Positions 47,870-57,569 of a stretch of 64,000 nt of DNA are shown here, in pieces. The translations under genes and the position numbers were made by a program. Source of the stretch: Paracyclopina nana (lineage: Eukaryota; Arthropoda; Copepoda; Cyclopoida; Cyclopettidae). Every line of letters starts with the position of its first letter. Within the stretch, counting starts at the first letter, position 1. The DNA is taken from positions 7,688,001 through 7,752,000 of the forward strand of contig JAGUCH010000001.1 of NCBI GenBank assembly GCA_019096065.1, read 5' to 3'. A model generated the notes under the pieces. The model made no database searches, was not told the origin of the DNA, and saw only the letters and a program-made list of their open reading frames with translations.

Positions 47870-48153
47870 CGTCATTTTGATCGTCCGGATCTCATTTTCT
47901 ATCTTAAGATAATCGTGATAACCAAAAGCTCTTCAATGCCACTCCATCCGTGATAGTGATGATTTATGACAATGTTATCGCGATAACCTGACAAGAAAAA
48001 AAACAAAAATATGACAATGATCGTCATTAATTTCTTAAATTTGGTCGTCAAGATTATGCCATAGATGACGATAATCGATGAGATCGTGACGATAATAATG
48101 GCAATAATATCGCAATGTTTTCATCAAACCAGGGCTTCAAAATATTTGTGGGG
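47870..48153. repeat. Right subterminal and terminal repeat region of the transposon
   Basis: Contains GATAATCGTGATAACC, a perfect 14-bp palindrome GTTATCGCGATAAC (47974-47987), GACGATAATCGATGAG and many GTCA/TGAC words, ending with ATTTGTGGGG at 48153. The motif content mirrors the left end and the central promoter, although the two ends do not align base for base beyond about ten positions. Confidence 0.6.
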
Positions 48154-48333
48154 AATGCTATTATATCTAGTTGATATGATTAGCTTAGTCTTCCCGTTGG
48201 ATAAATCTAGAACAATATTTCTCTTAAAAATGAGAGACACTGCACTGGAAACTTTTCAGAGAGGGTCATCGATGAAGAGCCATCGAAGTCGTTACCCTAG
48301 CTTTGAGACATTGCCTCAATACAAGAATACAGC

Positions 48334-49401
48334 ATGAATCTGCAACATGTAAGATATTTTACATCTTCTATTATCAAATTTTTGAAAAAGCCCTGTTTTT
48401 ATCATTTTTGTCGTAAAAGAAGTATTTTAACATTTTAACACAGTAACCATAATTATTACTTGCATCAATGAACTGAAAATTTACAATCCTGCACACTTAT
48501 GTAGTACCAATTAATTGATGTGTTCACAGTACTCTGAATCAGATTGTATATTCTAAAATCATGTCTGTTGCATGCCTAGCGTATGCTTTAAAAATAATTT
48601 AATTTAGAATTTATACTAGAGCTCGGAAGCAGTTTCTCAAATAAGTAGTTCTATTTTAGGATGAGCAAATTGAAATGCTCGAGCCTCCTGATGAACCTGT
48701 ATGCAGATCATCACCTGGTAAGTCCCTTTTTGGAAGTAACTAACTTTTCATTTTGATGGATAAAGACCAATCCAAACAGCAAGCATTAGATAACGATACC
48801 TGTATATTACCGAATTTCTTTACAAGACCTAGTCTAAGACATTTTCTGACAAGTTTTAAAGTCCGAGTTCATAAGCATGATTCCAATTTCCCAAAATGAG
48901 GAAATGACTCTGAAAAAGGGTAGAGACAAATTGATGATTACTCATTCCTTGGCAAAAAGTTACAGATAATCCCAGAGGGATGGCAAGAACAGACGAGTCT
49001 TCTACTACGAGAACCCTCTCAACTATCCCTGAGAGAAGAAATGATTGCCTACTCAACAATCAAGAAAATCCTACTGAGACCGTAAGAAGTTAAAGCACTT
49101 TTCTAATTATTTTCTAAGCACGCCTAGTCTTGCTTTTTTCTAGGAATCAGAGGATACTCCAGGATTTTCTTGGCGAGTGGACAAGCTCCACATATTTCTG
49201 GCTTTATCGCTGATGATAACGCTGTCTCTATTGGTCACCTTCCTCGGAGTTTGCGGCGTGATGGTCATAACGTATTGGGATTTGATTTTTGCCCTCGACG
49301 AAATGGCCAATCCTAACTTGACAACGGCGAAGCCAATCCATCATACAGTGTTTGATCCAAGTCAAGTGATCAACCGCACAGTCTTCAACAAGGAAAATTG
49401 A
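48334..49401 (+). CDS. Single-pass membrane protein, unknown family
   Basis: Four exons, 48334-48348, 48660-48717, 48966-49081 and 49144-49401, join in frame for 148 aa starting MNLQHDEQIEMLEPPDEPV. I do not recognise it. The N-terminal 75 residues are polar with Ser/Thr, Arg and acidic residues and look cytosolic. A hydrophobic segment at about 79-107 (IFLALSLMITLSLLVTFLG) is a strong membrane span. The last 40 residues carry two N-glycosylation sequons (NLT, NRT), so the C-terminus is probably outside or lumenal, a type II topology. The 15-bp first exon is the least certain part; its start lies about 180 bp from the right end of the transposon. The gene converges on the Kunitz array. Confidence 0.6.
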
Positions 49402-49495
49402 AATTGCTTCGTTGATTGGATAAGGATCATCAATGATAATATCACTTAACTCTAAAAAATCATCTTAATTAACTCAATTCAAGAATTTATTTAGT

Positions 49496-49501
49496 TTTCT
49501 C
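49496..49501 (-). terminator. Polyadenylation signal of the seven-domain Kunitz gene
   Basis: AATAAA on the minus strand only 9 bp beyond the stop codon, predicting a very short 3' untranslated region. Confidence 0.5.
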
Positions 49502-49510
49502 ATGGAAATT

Positions 49511-50986
49511 TCAAAGTAGGTGTCTGGAAAAAGTAACATTACCCTGAACAGATTGCATTTGCGCCGCGCAATGTTCCGCGCATTCTCTCCAACTTTCAAA
49601 GTTATTTCCATTCCCCCCACAACCTCCATAGTAGAATCGCCGACACCTTTTATTTGTAAAATCAAAGTAATATTTCTTCATTCTTGCCCTGCACTTTCCT
49701 ACTTCCATAGGAAGGAAGCAGGACTTGTATGTTTTTGGAGGCCTCCTCTCACATTTCTCAACGCAGTCTTCTTTTCTTAAAAAGTTATTTCGATTCCCGC
49801 GGCATCCTCCATATACGAATTCTTCGCATCTTTCAGACTCTGCATTGTAAAAATATCTCTGAAATGCCGCCTTACAGCGGCCCGTTTCTGCCGCCAGCAA
49901 ACAAAAATCCGGAATAGCATTATCTGCGGAAGCAGAGTCTGCCGCCTCAATCAATGATTTCTTTGAACAACTCTTATGACATTCCTCAATAGTTTGAAAA
50001 TTGTTCTTGTTTCCATTGCATCCTCCATACCTGAATGTTCCACACCCTCCTGCCTCTGCATTGTAGTAGTACCGAGGCATGGATGCCTTGCAGGGTCCCA
50101 CTTCGGGGGCTAGCGAACAAAATTCCGGATTGATATATTCATTAGTCGCAGAGTCCGAAACCTCTCCTTTGGTTGGCCTGATGCACTTTCTCTCACACTC
50201 TTCAAAGGTCAGAAAGTTGTTGCTGTTTCCATTGCATCCTCCATACCTGAATCTCCCGCACCTTCCAACCTCAGCTTTGTAGTAGTATCGTGGCATAGCT
50301 GCCTTGCAGGGTCCCACTTTGACGGCATGCAAGCAAATCAGCGGAATGTGTGGGTCATTTGCTGTAGAGACTCCAGCCTCTTCTGCAACAAATAGCCTGC
50401 TGCAGTTTCCCTCACAGGCTTCAATCGTCAAAAAGTTATTCTTATTAGCGCGACAGCCTCCGTAGCCAAATTTCTGACATTTTCTTAGCTTGGTGTCAAA
50501 GTAAAATCTAGGAAAATTAGCCTTACATGGCCCTATTTTCGCTGGAAGTTTGCAAATGTCTTCAGCTTCAATGACTGATTTTTCACATCTCTTTTTGCAG
50601 CCATTCATGGTCAAAAAGTTGTTCTTGTTTCCATTGCAGCCTCCATAAACAAATTTCTGACATTTTCTTTGCTGCGTGTCGAAATAAAATCGTGGAAAAT
50701 AACCTCTGCACGTTCCTGCTTTCATTGGAAGCTTACACGGGTCCTCATTTTCGATAATGGGCGTTACACACTTCTTCTCGCATTCTTCATGAGACAAAAA
50801 GTTATTACTGTTTCCATCACATCCTCCATAAGTAAAACTTTTGCAACTAACAGACTCTGTGTCATAGTAAAATCTAGGAAAAGCGGCCTTACATCGGCCT
50901 ACTTTTACTGCCAGGGTACATTCATCTGGCATGGCTCTGACTGTAATCGCCAACAGAGCAACTACTACTAAGGTAATGTGACGCAT
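49511..50986 (-). CDS. Secreted seven-domain Kunitz (BPTI) protease inhibitor
   Basis: 491 aa in a single exon. A signal peptide (residues 1-18, ITLVVVALLAITVRA) is followed by seven Kunitz domains at 23-73, 84-134, 145-195, 218-268, 290-340, 362-412 and 423-473. Each is exactly 51 residues from first to sixth Cys, with all six cysteines, the YGGC motif and the NNF motif. The residue after the second Cys (P1) is Lys in domains 1, 3, 4, 5 and 6 and Arg in 2 and 7, so all seven should inhibit trypsin-like serine proteases. Domains 1-6 resemble each other more than domain 7, suggesting internal duplication. It is first of three same-strand, intronless Kunitz genes. Likely roles are control of digestive, coagulation or prophenoloxidase proteases; which one is unknown. 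Confidence 0.95.
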   Translation of the reverse strand: MRHITLVVVALLAITVRAMPDECTLAVKVGRCKAAFPRFYYDTESVSCKSFTYGGCDGNSNNFLSHEECEKKCVTPIIENEDPCKLPMKAGTCRGYFPRFYFDTQQRKCQKFVYGGCNGNKNNFLTMNGCKKRCEKSVIEAEDICKLPAKIGPCKANFPRFYFDTKLRKCQKFGYGGCRANKNNFLTIEACEGNCSRLFVAEEAGVSTANDPHIPLICLHAVKVGPCKAAMPRYYYKAEVGRCGRFRYGGCNGNSNNFLTFEECERKCIRPTKGEVSDSATNEYINPEFCSLAPEVGPCKASMPRYYYNAEAGGCGTFRYGGCNGNKNNFQTIEECHKSCSKKSLIEAADSASADNAIPDFCLLAAETGRCKAAFQRYFYNAESERCEEFVYGGCRGNRNNFLRKEDCVEKCERRPPKTYKSCFLPMEVGKCRARMKKYYFDFTNKRCRRFYYGGCGGNGNNFESWRECAEHCAAQMQSVQGNVTFSRHLL

Positions 50987-51077
50987 TTGAGATAACTTCA
51001 GCTACAATTTATTTCCATGTCGCTATCATGATTAATGATAGGCATGATTATTCAATGAAATGCGAGTGAAAAGGCAT

Positions 51078-51818
51078 TCAAGTATCTACCCCTAACATCT
51101 TACATGTATCCTCACACTCTTCTTTAGTCAAGAAGTTGTTTTCATTCTCTCCACACCCACCAAAGAGAAAGAGCTTGCACATTTTAGCGCTCAGGTTGTA
51201 GTAATACCTCGGGAAGGAGGCTTTGCATGCACCTCCAACTTTAGGTTGAAAGCAAATTCTCCTTTTCTTATCAATAATTTGTTGTGGAGTTTCCTGTTCC
51301 ATCTCTTCATTGAAGTGTTCATCAGGGAGTTGGTGACCTTGTGGTTGACCTTGTTGCTGACCTTGTTGTTGCACTTGTTGTTGCACTTGTTGTTGTACAT
51401 GTTGTTGAAATTCTTGCTGTACTTGCTGCTGCATTTGTTGTTGAAATTGGCTTTGCTGTACCTGTTGCTGAACTTGTTGTTGCATTCGTTGCTCCAGCTG
51501 CTCCTGTAGATGTACATGACGTACATTTTCTTGCGATTGTTGCTGCACTGGAGTCTCTTCCTGAAGATTCAGCTCCGACTCGTCTGATTGCTTGACACAC
51601 GTCTTTTGGCACTGAAACAGGTGCTGGAAATTGTTTTCATTTCCATTGCAGCCTCCGAACTTGAACTCTTCGCATTGACCAGTGTCTTGACTGTAGAAGT
51701 ATCGGAGCACATTTTCATCGCAAGAGCCCTTTTCAGCATTGAGCAAACACTCTTCCGGAATGGCAGCTGCAGCAACAAACGGCAAAAGCCCAGCCAAACA
51801 CATCTCTAGAAGAAGCAT
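51078..51818 (-). CDS. Secreted two-domain Kunitz protein with Gln-rich linker
   Basis: 246 aa in one exon from ATG 51818 (MLLLEMCLAGLLPFVAAAA, a signal peptide). Kunitz domain 1 spans residues 24-74 and domain 2 spans 189-239; each has six cysteines. Between them lies a linker of about 110 residues, of which about 70 are Gln-rich (repeats of QQQVQQ). Domain 2 has Lys at P1 and should inhibit trypsin-like enzymes. Domain 1 has Asp at P1 (GSCDEN), which is unusual and predicts no trypsin inhibition. The Gln-rich spacer could give an extended or cross-linkable chain, since Gln is the donor residue for transglutaminase; that is speculation. It is second in the same-strand array, about 90 bp from its neighbour. 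Confidence 0.92.
   Translation of the reverse strand: MLLLEMCLAGLLPFVAAAAIPEECLLNAEKGSCDENVLRYFYSQDTGQCEEFKFGGCNGNENNFQHLFQCQKTCVKQSDESELNLQEETPVQQQSQENVRHVHLQEQLEQRMQQQVQQQVQQSQFQQQMQQQVQQEFQQHVQQQVQQQVQQQGQQQGQPQGHQLPDEHFNEEMEQETPQQIIDKKRRICFQPKVGGACKASFPRYYYNLSAKMCKLFLFGGCGENENNFLTKEECEDTCKMLGVDT
51333..51545. repeat. CAA/CAG-type imperfect repeat encoding poly-Gln linker
   Basis: About 210 bp of TTGTTG- and CTGCTG-like units on the plus strand (CAA/CAG on the coding strand), in imperfect 12-base groups encoding Gln-Gln-Gln-Val. Replication slippage is the likely origin, so length polymorphism is expected. Confidence 0.75.
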
Positions 51819-52189
51819 CTCGAGCAACCACGCATAGGTTTAGCCAAGATGGGTTTAGCTATAGTCGGTCGAAATGGCAATATCGAAATTTCAGCTGATC
51901 AATTGTTGTTTGCTGTACCGGCTCAGTTCCATGAGTCAAGAGGCGCGCGGCTGACCTTAACTCAGCTGTAAACATTGAGCGACCGGCAAGCGGACCCCAA
52001 CTCTCCAAGCGGGCTGAGCCGAAGGCGATAACAACGATTTTTGAGGCGAATTCAAGGATTCGAAATTTCATCATCTTCGTCTAAGGACGGTTTTAAAACT
52101 GCAAATAGGAACTTTTATTCATAAATAATTTACACAATTGTGTTGCATACTGCTATAGATGAAATCTTAATCCATAGGTTACAACAATG

Positions 52190-52774
52190 TTACGCATTCA
52201 TGCAGGAATTTCGGCATTGGGATTTAGTCGAAAAGTTGTTCGAGTTTCCGCTGCATCCTCGAAAAATCACGCATTTCTTGGAAGTCGGGTCGAAATAGAA
52301 TCTGGACGGACTGGAGGAGCACCCATCGGTGATCGCAGGTAATAACTGACAAGGATTCTCGATTGTTCCGGATCCTTCACAAGTGGATTGACACTCCGCC
52401 ATAGTTTTAAAGTTGTAATCTAAGTTTGAGCCGTCCCCGGTATAAGCGTATTCTTGGCACCTTCCAATCATGCTATTGAAGTAAAATCTTGAAACAATTA
52501 AATCGTAATTTTCGCTCGACCATGGAGCTTTGGGCAATTGGCAGGGATTGCAAGTCGATTGGCAATCAGTGATACTCTCAAAGTTGTTGCCATTCCCTCC
52601 ACATCCGCCATAATCAAATTGAGTGCATTGATTCAGCTGGCTGTCGTAGTAGAACCTCACACTACTTTGACATTGCTCTCCTATGGTTTTGGGCAGGTTA
52701 CATACTTCGTTGCACATCACCAATTCAGACATAGCAGTCAAGTACCAAATTGCAAATATCTTCTTAGCTAACAT
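52190..52774 (-). CDS. Secreted three-domain Kunitz-type protein, divergent
   Basis: 194 aa in one exon with a signal peptide (residues about 1-21). Domain 1 (C25-C75) has all six cysteines with Gln at P1. Domain 2 (C78-C132) lacks both the second and fourth cysteines, which normally form the 14-38 disulphide under the reactive loop; YTGDG replaces YGGC. Domain 3 (C142-C191) keeps six cysteines but has Ser at P1 and a two-residue deletion before the fourth Cys (FRGC). None has a basic P1, so the protein is probably not a trypsin inhibitor. The pattern suggests a changed target, such as a channel, or a structural role. Third in the array. Confidence 0.9.
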   Translation of the reverse strand: MLAKKIFAIWYLTAMSELVMCNEVCNLPKTIGEQCQSSVRFYYDSQLNQCTQFDYGGCGGNGNNFESITDCQSTCNPCQLPKAPWSSENYDLIVSRFYFNSMIGRCQEYAYTGDGSNLDYNFKTMAECQSTCEGSGTIENPCQLLPAITDGCSSSPSRFYFDPTSKKCVIFRGCSGNSNNFSTKSQCRNSCMNA

Positions 52775-53910
52775 GTTGAAACTGGGGAGCTTTGAAGAGG
52801 AACCTTAAAATTCAACACTGATTTATCATCTTAGAATGCAAGGCCATTAGCAATTAATTGCAATTATATTGCGGAAAAGTTATTGTAGGCCGATTCCGGA
52901 CTCGACGGCTAATTTGTAATTCGCAGCTTTTATATGCTGATCACTCAATTTAAGTTGCGTAGCTGATGTTTTTCTATTTTGGACAAAAGTGGTATTACCT
53001 TAGATTTTAGAAAGAAATTTGACCTCCTTGGCACAAATGAATTATCCTGACGACTGCAGTTTATGTGGAATCATAACTTTAAGGCAAGCTCTAAAAGGGC
53101 GTCTACTCGATTTGTAATGAGCCCTCACTCAAAGTATTTTTCTTTTCAAGTTAAAAATGACGTAATAATCAGTTATTCATACTCTTAAGCAACATATGAT
53201 GAGTCATCATTTTAAAAATGTTGCCTTCAACTTTGTATCAATATGGTGCCCTAAAAAGGCATGCTCGATGCATGCCTTCAGTTCCGACATGTAATTATGG
53301 GATTTAAGAACCTCCAACCTATTGCGTACAGAACTGCAGAAGAACTTTGATGATTGGAAGCTGGCAGACTTAAAAAACAAAAAATTAACATTGAAGTATT
53401 ATTTTAAGATATATGAAACTAGTGAAACTTTGTCTTAAGTGAAATCAATTGAATTTGGCTGGCATATTACATTTGAAGCGTCACATTAGTTCTTATCCTA
53501 ATTATCAATTTTTGCTTTCAGAAATGGAGCGGAGTACTATCTTCATGACCTCAATATGGCTTTGGTGAGCGTATTTTTTCTAATTAGCAATCGCAGTTCC
53601 TCGGCAAGGTCAGTAGTACGGTTTTTTATGCCAGATGTCTTATCGGTTGATTTGGCGGCGTCTCGTTGATGACGATATGGAAATGAAGCAAGCGCGGCTT
53701 AGACATGTGAACTAAAAAAATCGACACCTGGTTTTCCAAAAAGGTGTTATCACTCTTTATTATTTACATTTTTGTCCTTTTCAATGAGGTGCAGGATTTG
53801 TTTCATAAGATGCGTGTGTGAGAGAGAGAGATTAAGATAGCCATGACAATATGAAATGATTATTGGATTATTGAATATGCAGTGGACTTCATTGAGTGTG
53901 GTGCCCTTAT
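52775..53910. other. Intergenic, no supported gene
   Basis: AT-rich spacer between the Kunitz array and the perilipin-like gene. It contains a short GA-rich run (GAGAGAGAGAG, near 53820) and no recognisable gene or repeat. Confidence 0.4.
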
Positions 53911-56313
53911 TTACTTCTTCTTGCTACCACTTGTGCTGATGTTTCTCTCTTGAGTAGCCTGTTGGAGACACAAATGTGAAAGTTGTGGCATTTTTGAAAT
54001 TTTTTCATTGTGTAGGTACTTACTAGCCACTGAACAGTTTGATTGAGGAAATCAGATTGCTTCAGAAGAGACAAATTTTCTCTTGCTGCCTCTAATGCCC
54101 TTTTGGTTTCGTGTATGCCAATTCCAGTTAAGTCTCGCATGCTCCTTGCCTACAAAGTGATAGGAAAGTAGTCACATTTTTCCTCCTCCGCGGAGGCAAA
54201 CTAAATTCACAATATTGAATTAAGGCGCCATCATGCCAACGATATGCATCACCCTTATGCTGTACCGTATTTTTGCCTTAAGGCAAACGATGTGCAAATA
54301 GTCATAAATAAGAAATCAATTGGTGTGTATTTACAAACCATGAAAAAGGCAGCAACAAGGTTATTTTTGACACGCGATTTTTTTATCGGCAGCACTAAAT
54401 TCTTTGAAAGCTGGCAAGAGGATACTTTTTTTGGACATACAAGAACATTTGCTCTCAGCTGGTCCGTCGATATTGGCAAGTGGAAAAATCTGCGAATCTT
54501 CAGCTGCTGCCACAACGACACGATCGCTGTTTTGATGTGCATAAAAAAGGGGGAAAAGTTCCTACATGCACTCCAAAGTATTCACTTTCTATTCTTAAGA
54601 ACCTGTTATGTTCTTTTTGCCACCATGAGCATACGATCATAAAAATGCTTTGATATAGCAATGTCGATACCTCGCTCAGTTGCTGCAGAATTTCTTTATT
54701 GTATAGCCACATATTAGCCATCATCTCCATGGCCATATTGGGACCGCGTGCCATTTGATCCAGAGAGACTTTGGAGGCCGCCAAAAGAGCTCTTGAAGTC
54801 ATGATCAATTGTCTGTCTAGTTCAGTGAGCTCTTTATTTTCCATGTAGCCCAACTGCTTGCCAGGTGGAGCAGCGATTTCATGGCTGATGATTTGTGCTC
54901 TGAGGCTTAATTGTCTGGGGTCCAGATGCTTTTGAAAGAATGCTCTCTACAGTGCAAATGGTCTGCGTAAATGAATGTTTTTGAATTACCGGAGTAGCGG
55001 CTTTTACCCAAGCATCCGGATCGCCCATTTCCTTGACTCGTTCAATTGACAGGCCCATCAGGCCAACGTTGAGTCGATAGGTGATGTCAAGCATGCGTCC
55101 CATGGTCATCTTGAAGGAGGGGTCCTCGGAAAACTTAGCAGACTCTATTAACGGGGATATGATTTAGTAGATTTGCGCTGAGGCAAGTAAGTAAGGGGGG
55201 GTCCTCAAAATAATTGGGAGGAAAAATTATGGCTATCTTTGTACCTGGAGTAGGTGGAACCATGACTTGTTCAAGGGTCTCCTCTACATAATCCATTAAG
55301 GTTTGGATGGCTTCAAAAATGGTGTAGTTAATACCCTCAGTTTTCTTTTGGACTTCCCTCGACATTCCCCGCACTCGAGCTTGCCACACTTTGTTGTTCG
55401 TCTCCCATTGGTCCCCGATCTAAACGGCACAATCAGGATCGATTGACTGGAATTCTTTAGCTTAATCATGATGGTGGGGGAAGGGAAAAGAGCCTTGATT
55501 ATTTTTGAATTACGCGCCTTGGCCGCATTAGATGCTTGCTACCTAATTCCTCGGGAGAAACTCGTCTAAAATGAAGCGCGTTCAAATCACCAAAGCAAAC
55601 AACAAAACAACTGGTCGAGCCGTGGCATCGATTTTGCAGGCTCTGCAATCTAGGAGGTTAGCTTCCTCTCCAAATTATCGTTGTTTTTCCTGCTGCTGTT
55701 GAGCTAGGCTTTTTGAGGGCATTCTGAGCAGCCTATAATTATTTGTAGCAATACAATCAATTACGAGAAAAATCTAGGCCACTCTAATAATGGCTCCACT
55801 AATAAAGATCAATGACGCTTGAAATTCGACTTAATTTCCCATAGATTATCAAGCCCTTTACAGCTCTCGGACAGTTTTGACCAGCCTTGAATTGTTGCAG
55901 CTGTGCACGAAACAATTTTCACACCTTTTTACGAGTTTTCTCCATTTCCTCGAGAGTCCTGGCCGCCATTGTGTCAATTTGCTTGAGAGGTTGGTCCATT
56001 TTTGTGGCCACGACAATGTCCTCTGCTTTTTGCTTCATCCAAAAAGCGATATTTTCGCTCCGCTGCAGGCTCTCTTTCAGGAGGGGATTCGAGTCCTTTG
56101 AAAAAGTGCTTGTTAGCATGGGTCTCGAATTACCAGCTTGCATTGCACTCTTATTACCTTAATTAAGCTGTAGGTTGACAAAAGGTACTCCATCGTGTCG
56201 TGAATGATGGGGATGTCGTCAATTTTTTTTGCCAATTCACTCTCAATTCTCTGGCGACTCCGGCTCCTAGACCTACGCCTTTCAGTCTTTTTAGTGCCAC
56301 CGGCCATGTGCAT
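53911..56313 (-). CDS. Perilipin-like lipid-droplet protein
   Basis: Seven exons, 56313-56158, 56095-55925, 55419-55245, 55144-54990, 54946-54671, 54149-54024 and 53958-53911, keep frame for 368 aa. Perilipins coat lipid droplets and control lipase access. The N-terminal PAT-like region fits by eye: DDIPIIHDTMEYLLSTYSLI, NPLLKESLQRSENI and PLKQIDTMAARTLEEMEK correspond to the IP, Y-K-N and D-x-L-E landmarks of insect Lsd-1/Lsd-2. Amphipathic helices continue to the end, with a basic start (KKTERRRSRSRSRQR) and a basic end (SGSKKK). The protein is divergent, so the call is moderate. An ATG at 56355 is also in frame, and an upstream acceptor near 56331 suggests a 5' untranslated exon; the start is uncertain by 14 residues. 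Confidence 0.65.
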
Positions 56314-57430
56314 CAAAGGACTCGCTGCGGAATATTTATAGGCTTCACTTTTCATTTATCAACATCAAGTAACAATTTGTGCTAAAGGAAGCATGAAACT
56401 CAGGTGGCATAAAAATTGAGATCATGCATTTTCGTTGCAAATGAAAGGCAGTTGAGGACAAAAAGTACATAGCGCTCTTACAGCAGACAGCCAAAAAGTG
56501 CTCCTTGAGCCCATTTAACTAGTGTTTTTAGAAATTAATCCTCTTTAGCAGATAGCTACGCTGTGCGTAAAGCTAGGCTATAAATCTATTTTTCTATTAA
56601 CTTTTTTAAAAGGCTCTGATCACCAGATTTATGCCGAAGTAATTGACCGATGAACATAAATCAGATGGCTACCAGACATGTTATTTTTGCTCTTCGTGCT
56701 AACTAGGCAAGTTGCAAATGGAGTTTTATGTTGAGGAAAGTCTTTATACCAACGGGAGTAGTTCCTTTTAAATAAACAAACAGTGACTGTGCAGATTCAG
56801 AATTTTAGTCAGCCTAAGACTAATGAAGCTATTACTCTGCTGATTACTTACAAGCACGTAGGTTTTGAACCTTTGTTTTAGTAGCCATTTCTTAGCAGCC
56901 AGCAGCGTAAACAGAGACTGCTGCTCGTGACGACACGAAAATGCTCAACAATCGAGCATTACACCTTTTCCGTCTTAGGAGTAAAATGATCTGCAGGATT
57001 ATACGATCTTTGTAATAAGAAACGGACAATCCTTGGAGAAGCCTCACGCCAAAAGTATCTTGGACATCGTGCAATATCAGCATTGGCTGCTTATGTTCAA
57101 TCTGTAACAGCCTCTAGTGAAAAAGTGTGCCAGTGCGATTTTGATTGCATTTTGGCACCTAATCTGAAGCACTTTCACCCCTTTTAAGAGCCTTTTGTTT
57201 GAGACAGTAAAAGTTGCGCTGTGATTTTTTTTCTGCGTTCAAAGCCAATTTGAAGCAGTGGTATGAGGCAAAGTCTAATGGTCACCAGCCCTATAGCCGT
57301 TACTAACATCGATATGGCGAGTCCTTATTTACGAGCTGCATGCATGAGTTGGTCCATTAGTAAGAATGAAACCCACAATGCCAAAATGAAATTCTCTCGA
57401 ACTTCCTTATGAAAAACTAGCGCTGAAATG

Positions 57431-57569
57431 AGCCCGGTTCGAACGAGGAGATGTAACTTGGCTTAAAAATAGCATAGTCAGGTCACTGTTAGCTCGCGCG
57501 ATCAGCTCGACATGACTAAACTGGTTTAACCTACTAAACTGTGCTGATATTCCCTGTTGGAACCGGGCT
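57431..57569. repeat. 139-bp foldback element
   Basis: The left end AGCCCGGTTCGAAC and the inverted right end AGCCCGGTTCCAAC match at 13 of 14 positions. The interior shows weaker self-complementarity (TAGTCAGGTC against TAGTCATGTC). No clear target duplication. It looks like a small MITE of undetermined superfamily. Confidence 0.45.

Larger units (their letters stand above)
40969..48153. mobile_element. 7.2-kb autonomous two-gene DNA transposon (EnSpm/CACTA-like)
   Basis: Candidate ends are CCCCACAAAT at 40969 and its inverted copy ATTTGTGGGG ending at 48153. Beyond these ten bases the arms are similar but not identical (TTTTCAGGGG versus ATTTTGAAGCCC). AA flanks both ends (40967-40968 and 48154-48155), fitting a 2-bp target duplication. 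Inside are a leftward transposase and a rightward companion gene, both with unbroken frames, good introns and an AATAAA. Subterminal regions of 150-280 bp at each end are packed with TTATCG/CGATAA and GTCA motifs. Organisation resembles plant En/Spm (transposase plus a subterminal-binding accessory protein), but the ends are not CACTA and the companion is not recognised. Boundaries are inference; gene content is observed. Confidence 0.75.

Noticed and set aside
51246..51612. Leu-rich and Thr-rich frames over the Gln-rich linker
   Set aside because: These are alternative frames of the CAA/CAG repeat, not genes.
51819..51827. Start at a TTG codon (51827) for the two-domain Kunitz gene
   Set aside because: An ATG at 51818 gives a proper signal peptide.
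57450..57460. GGTTCGAAC as a tRNA B box
   Set aside because: No A box or cloverleaf upstream; the motif belongs to the inverted ends of a foldback element.
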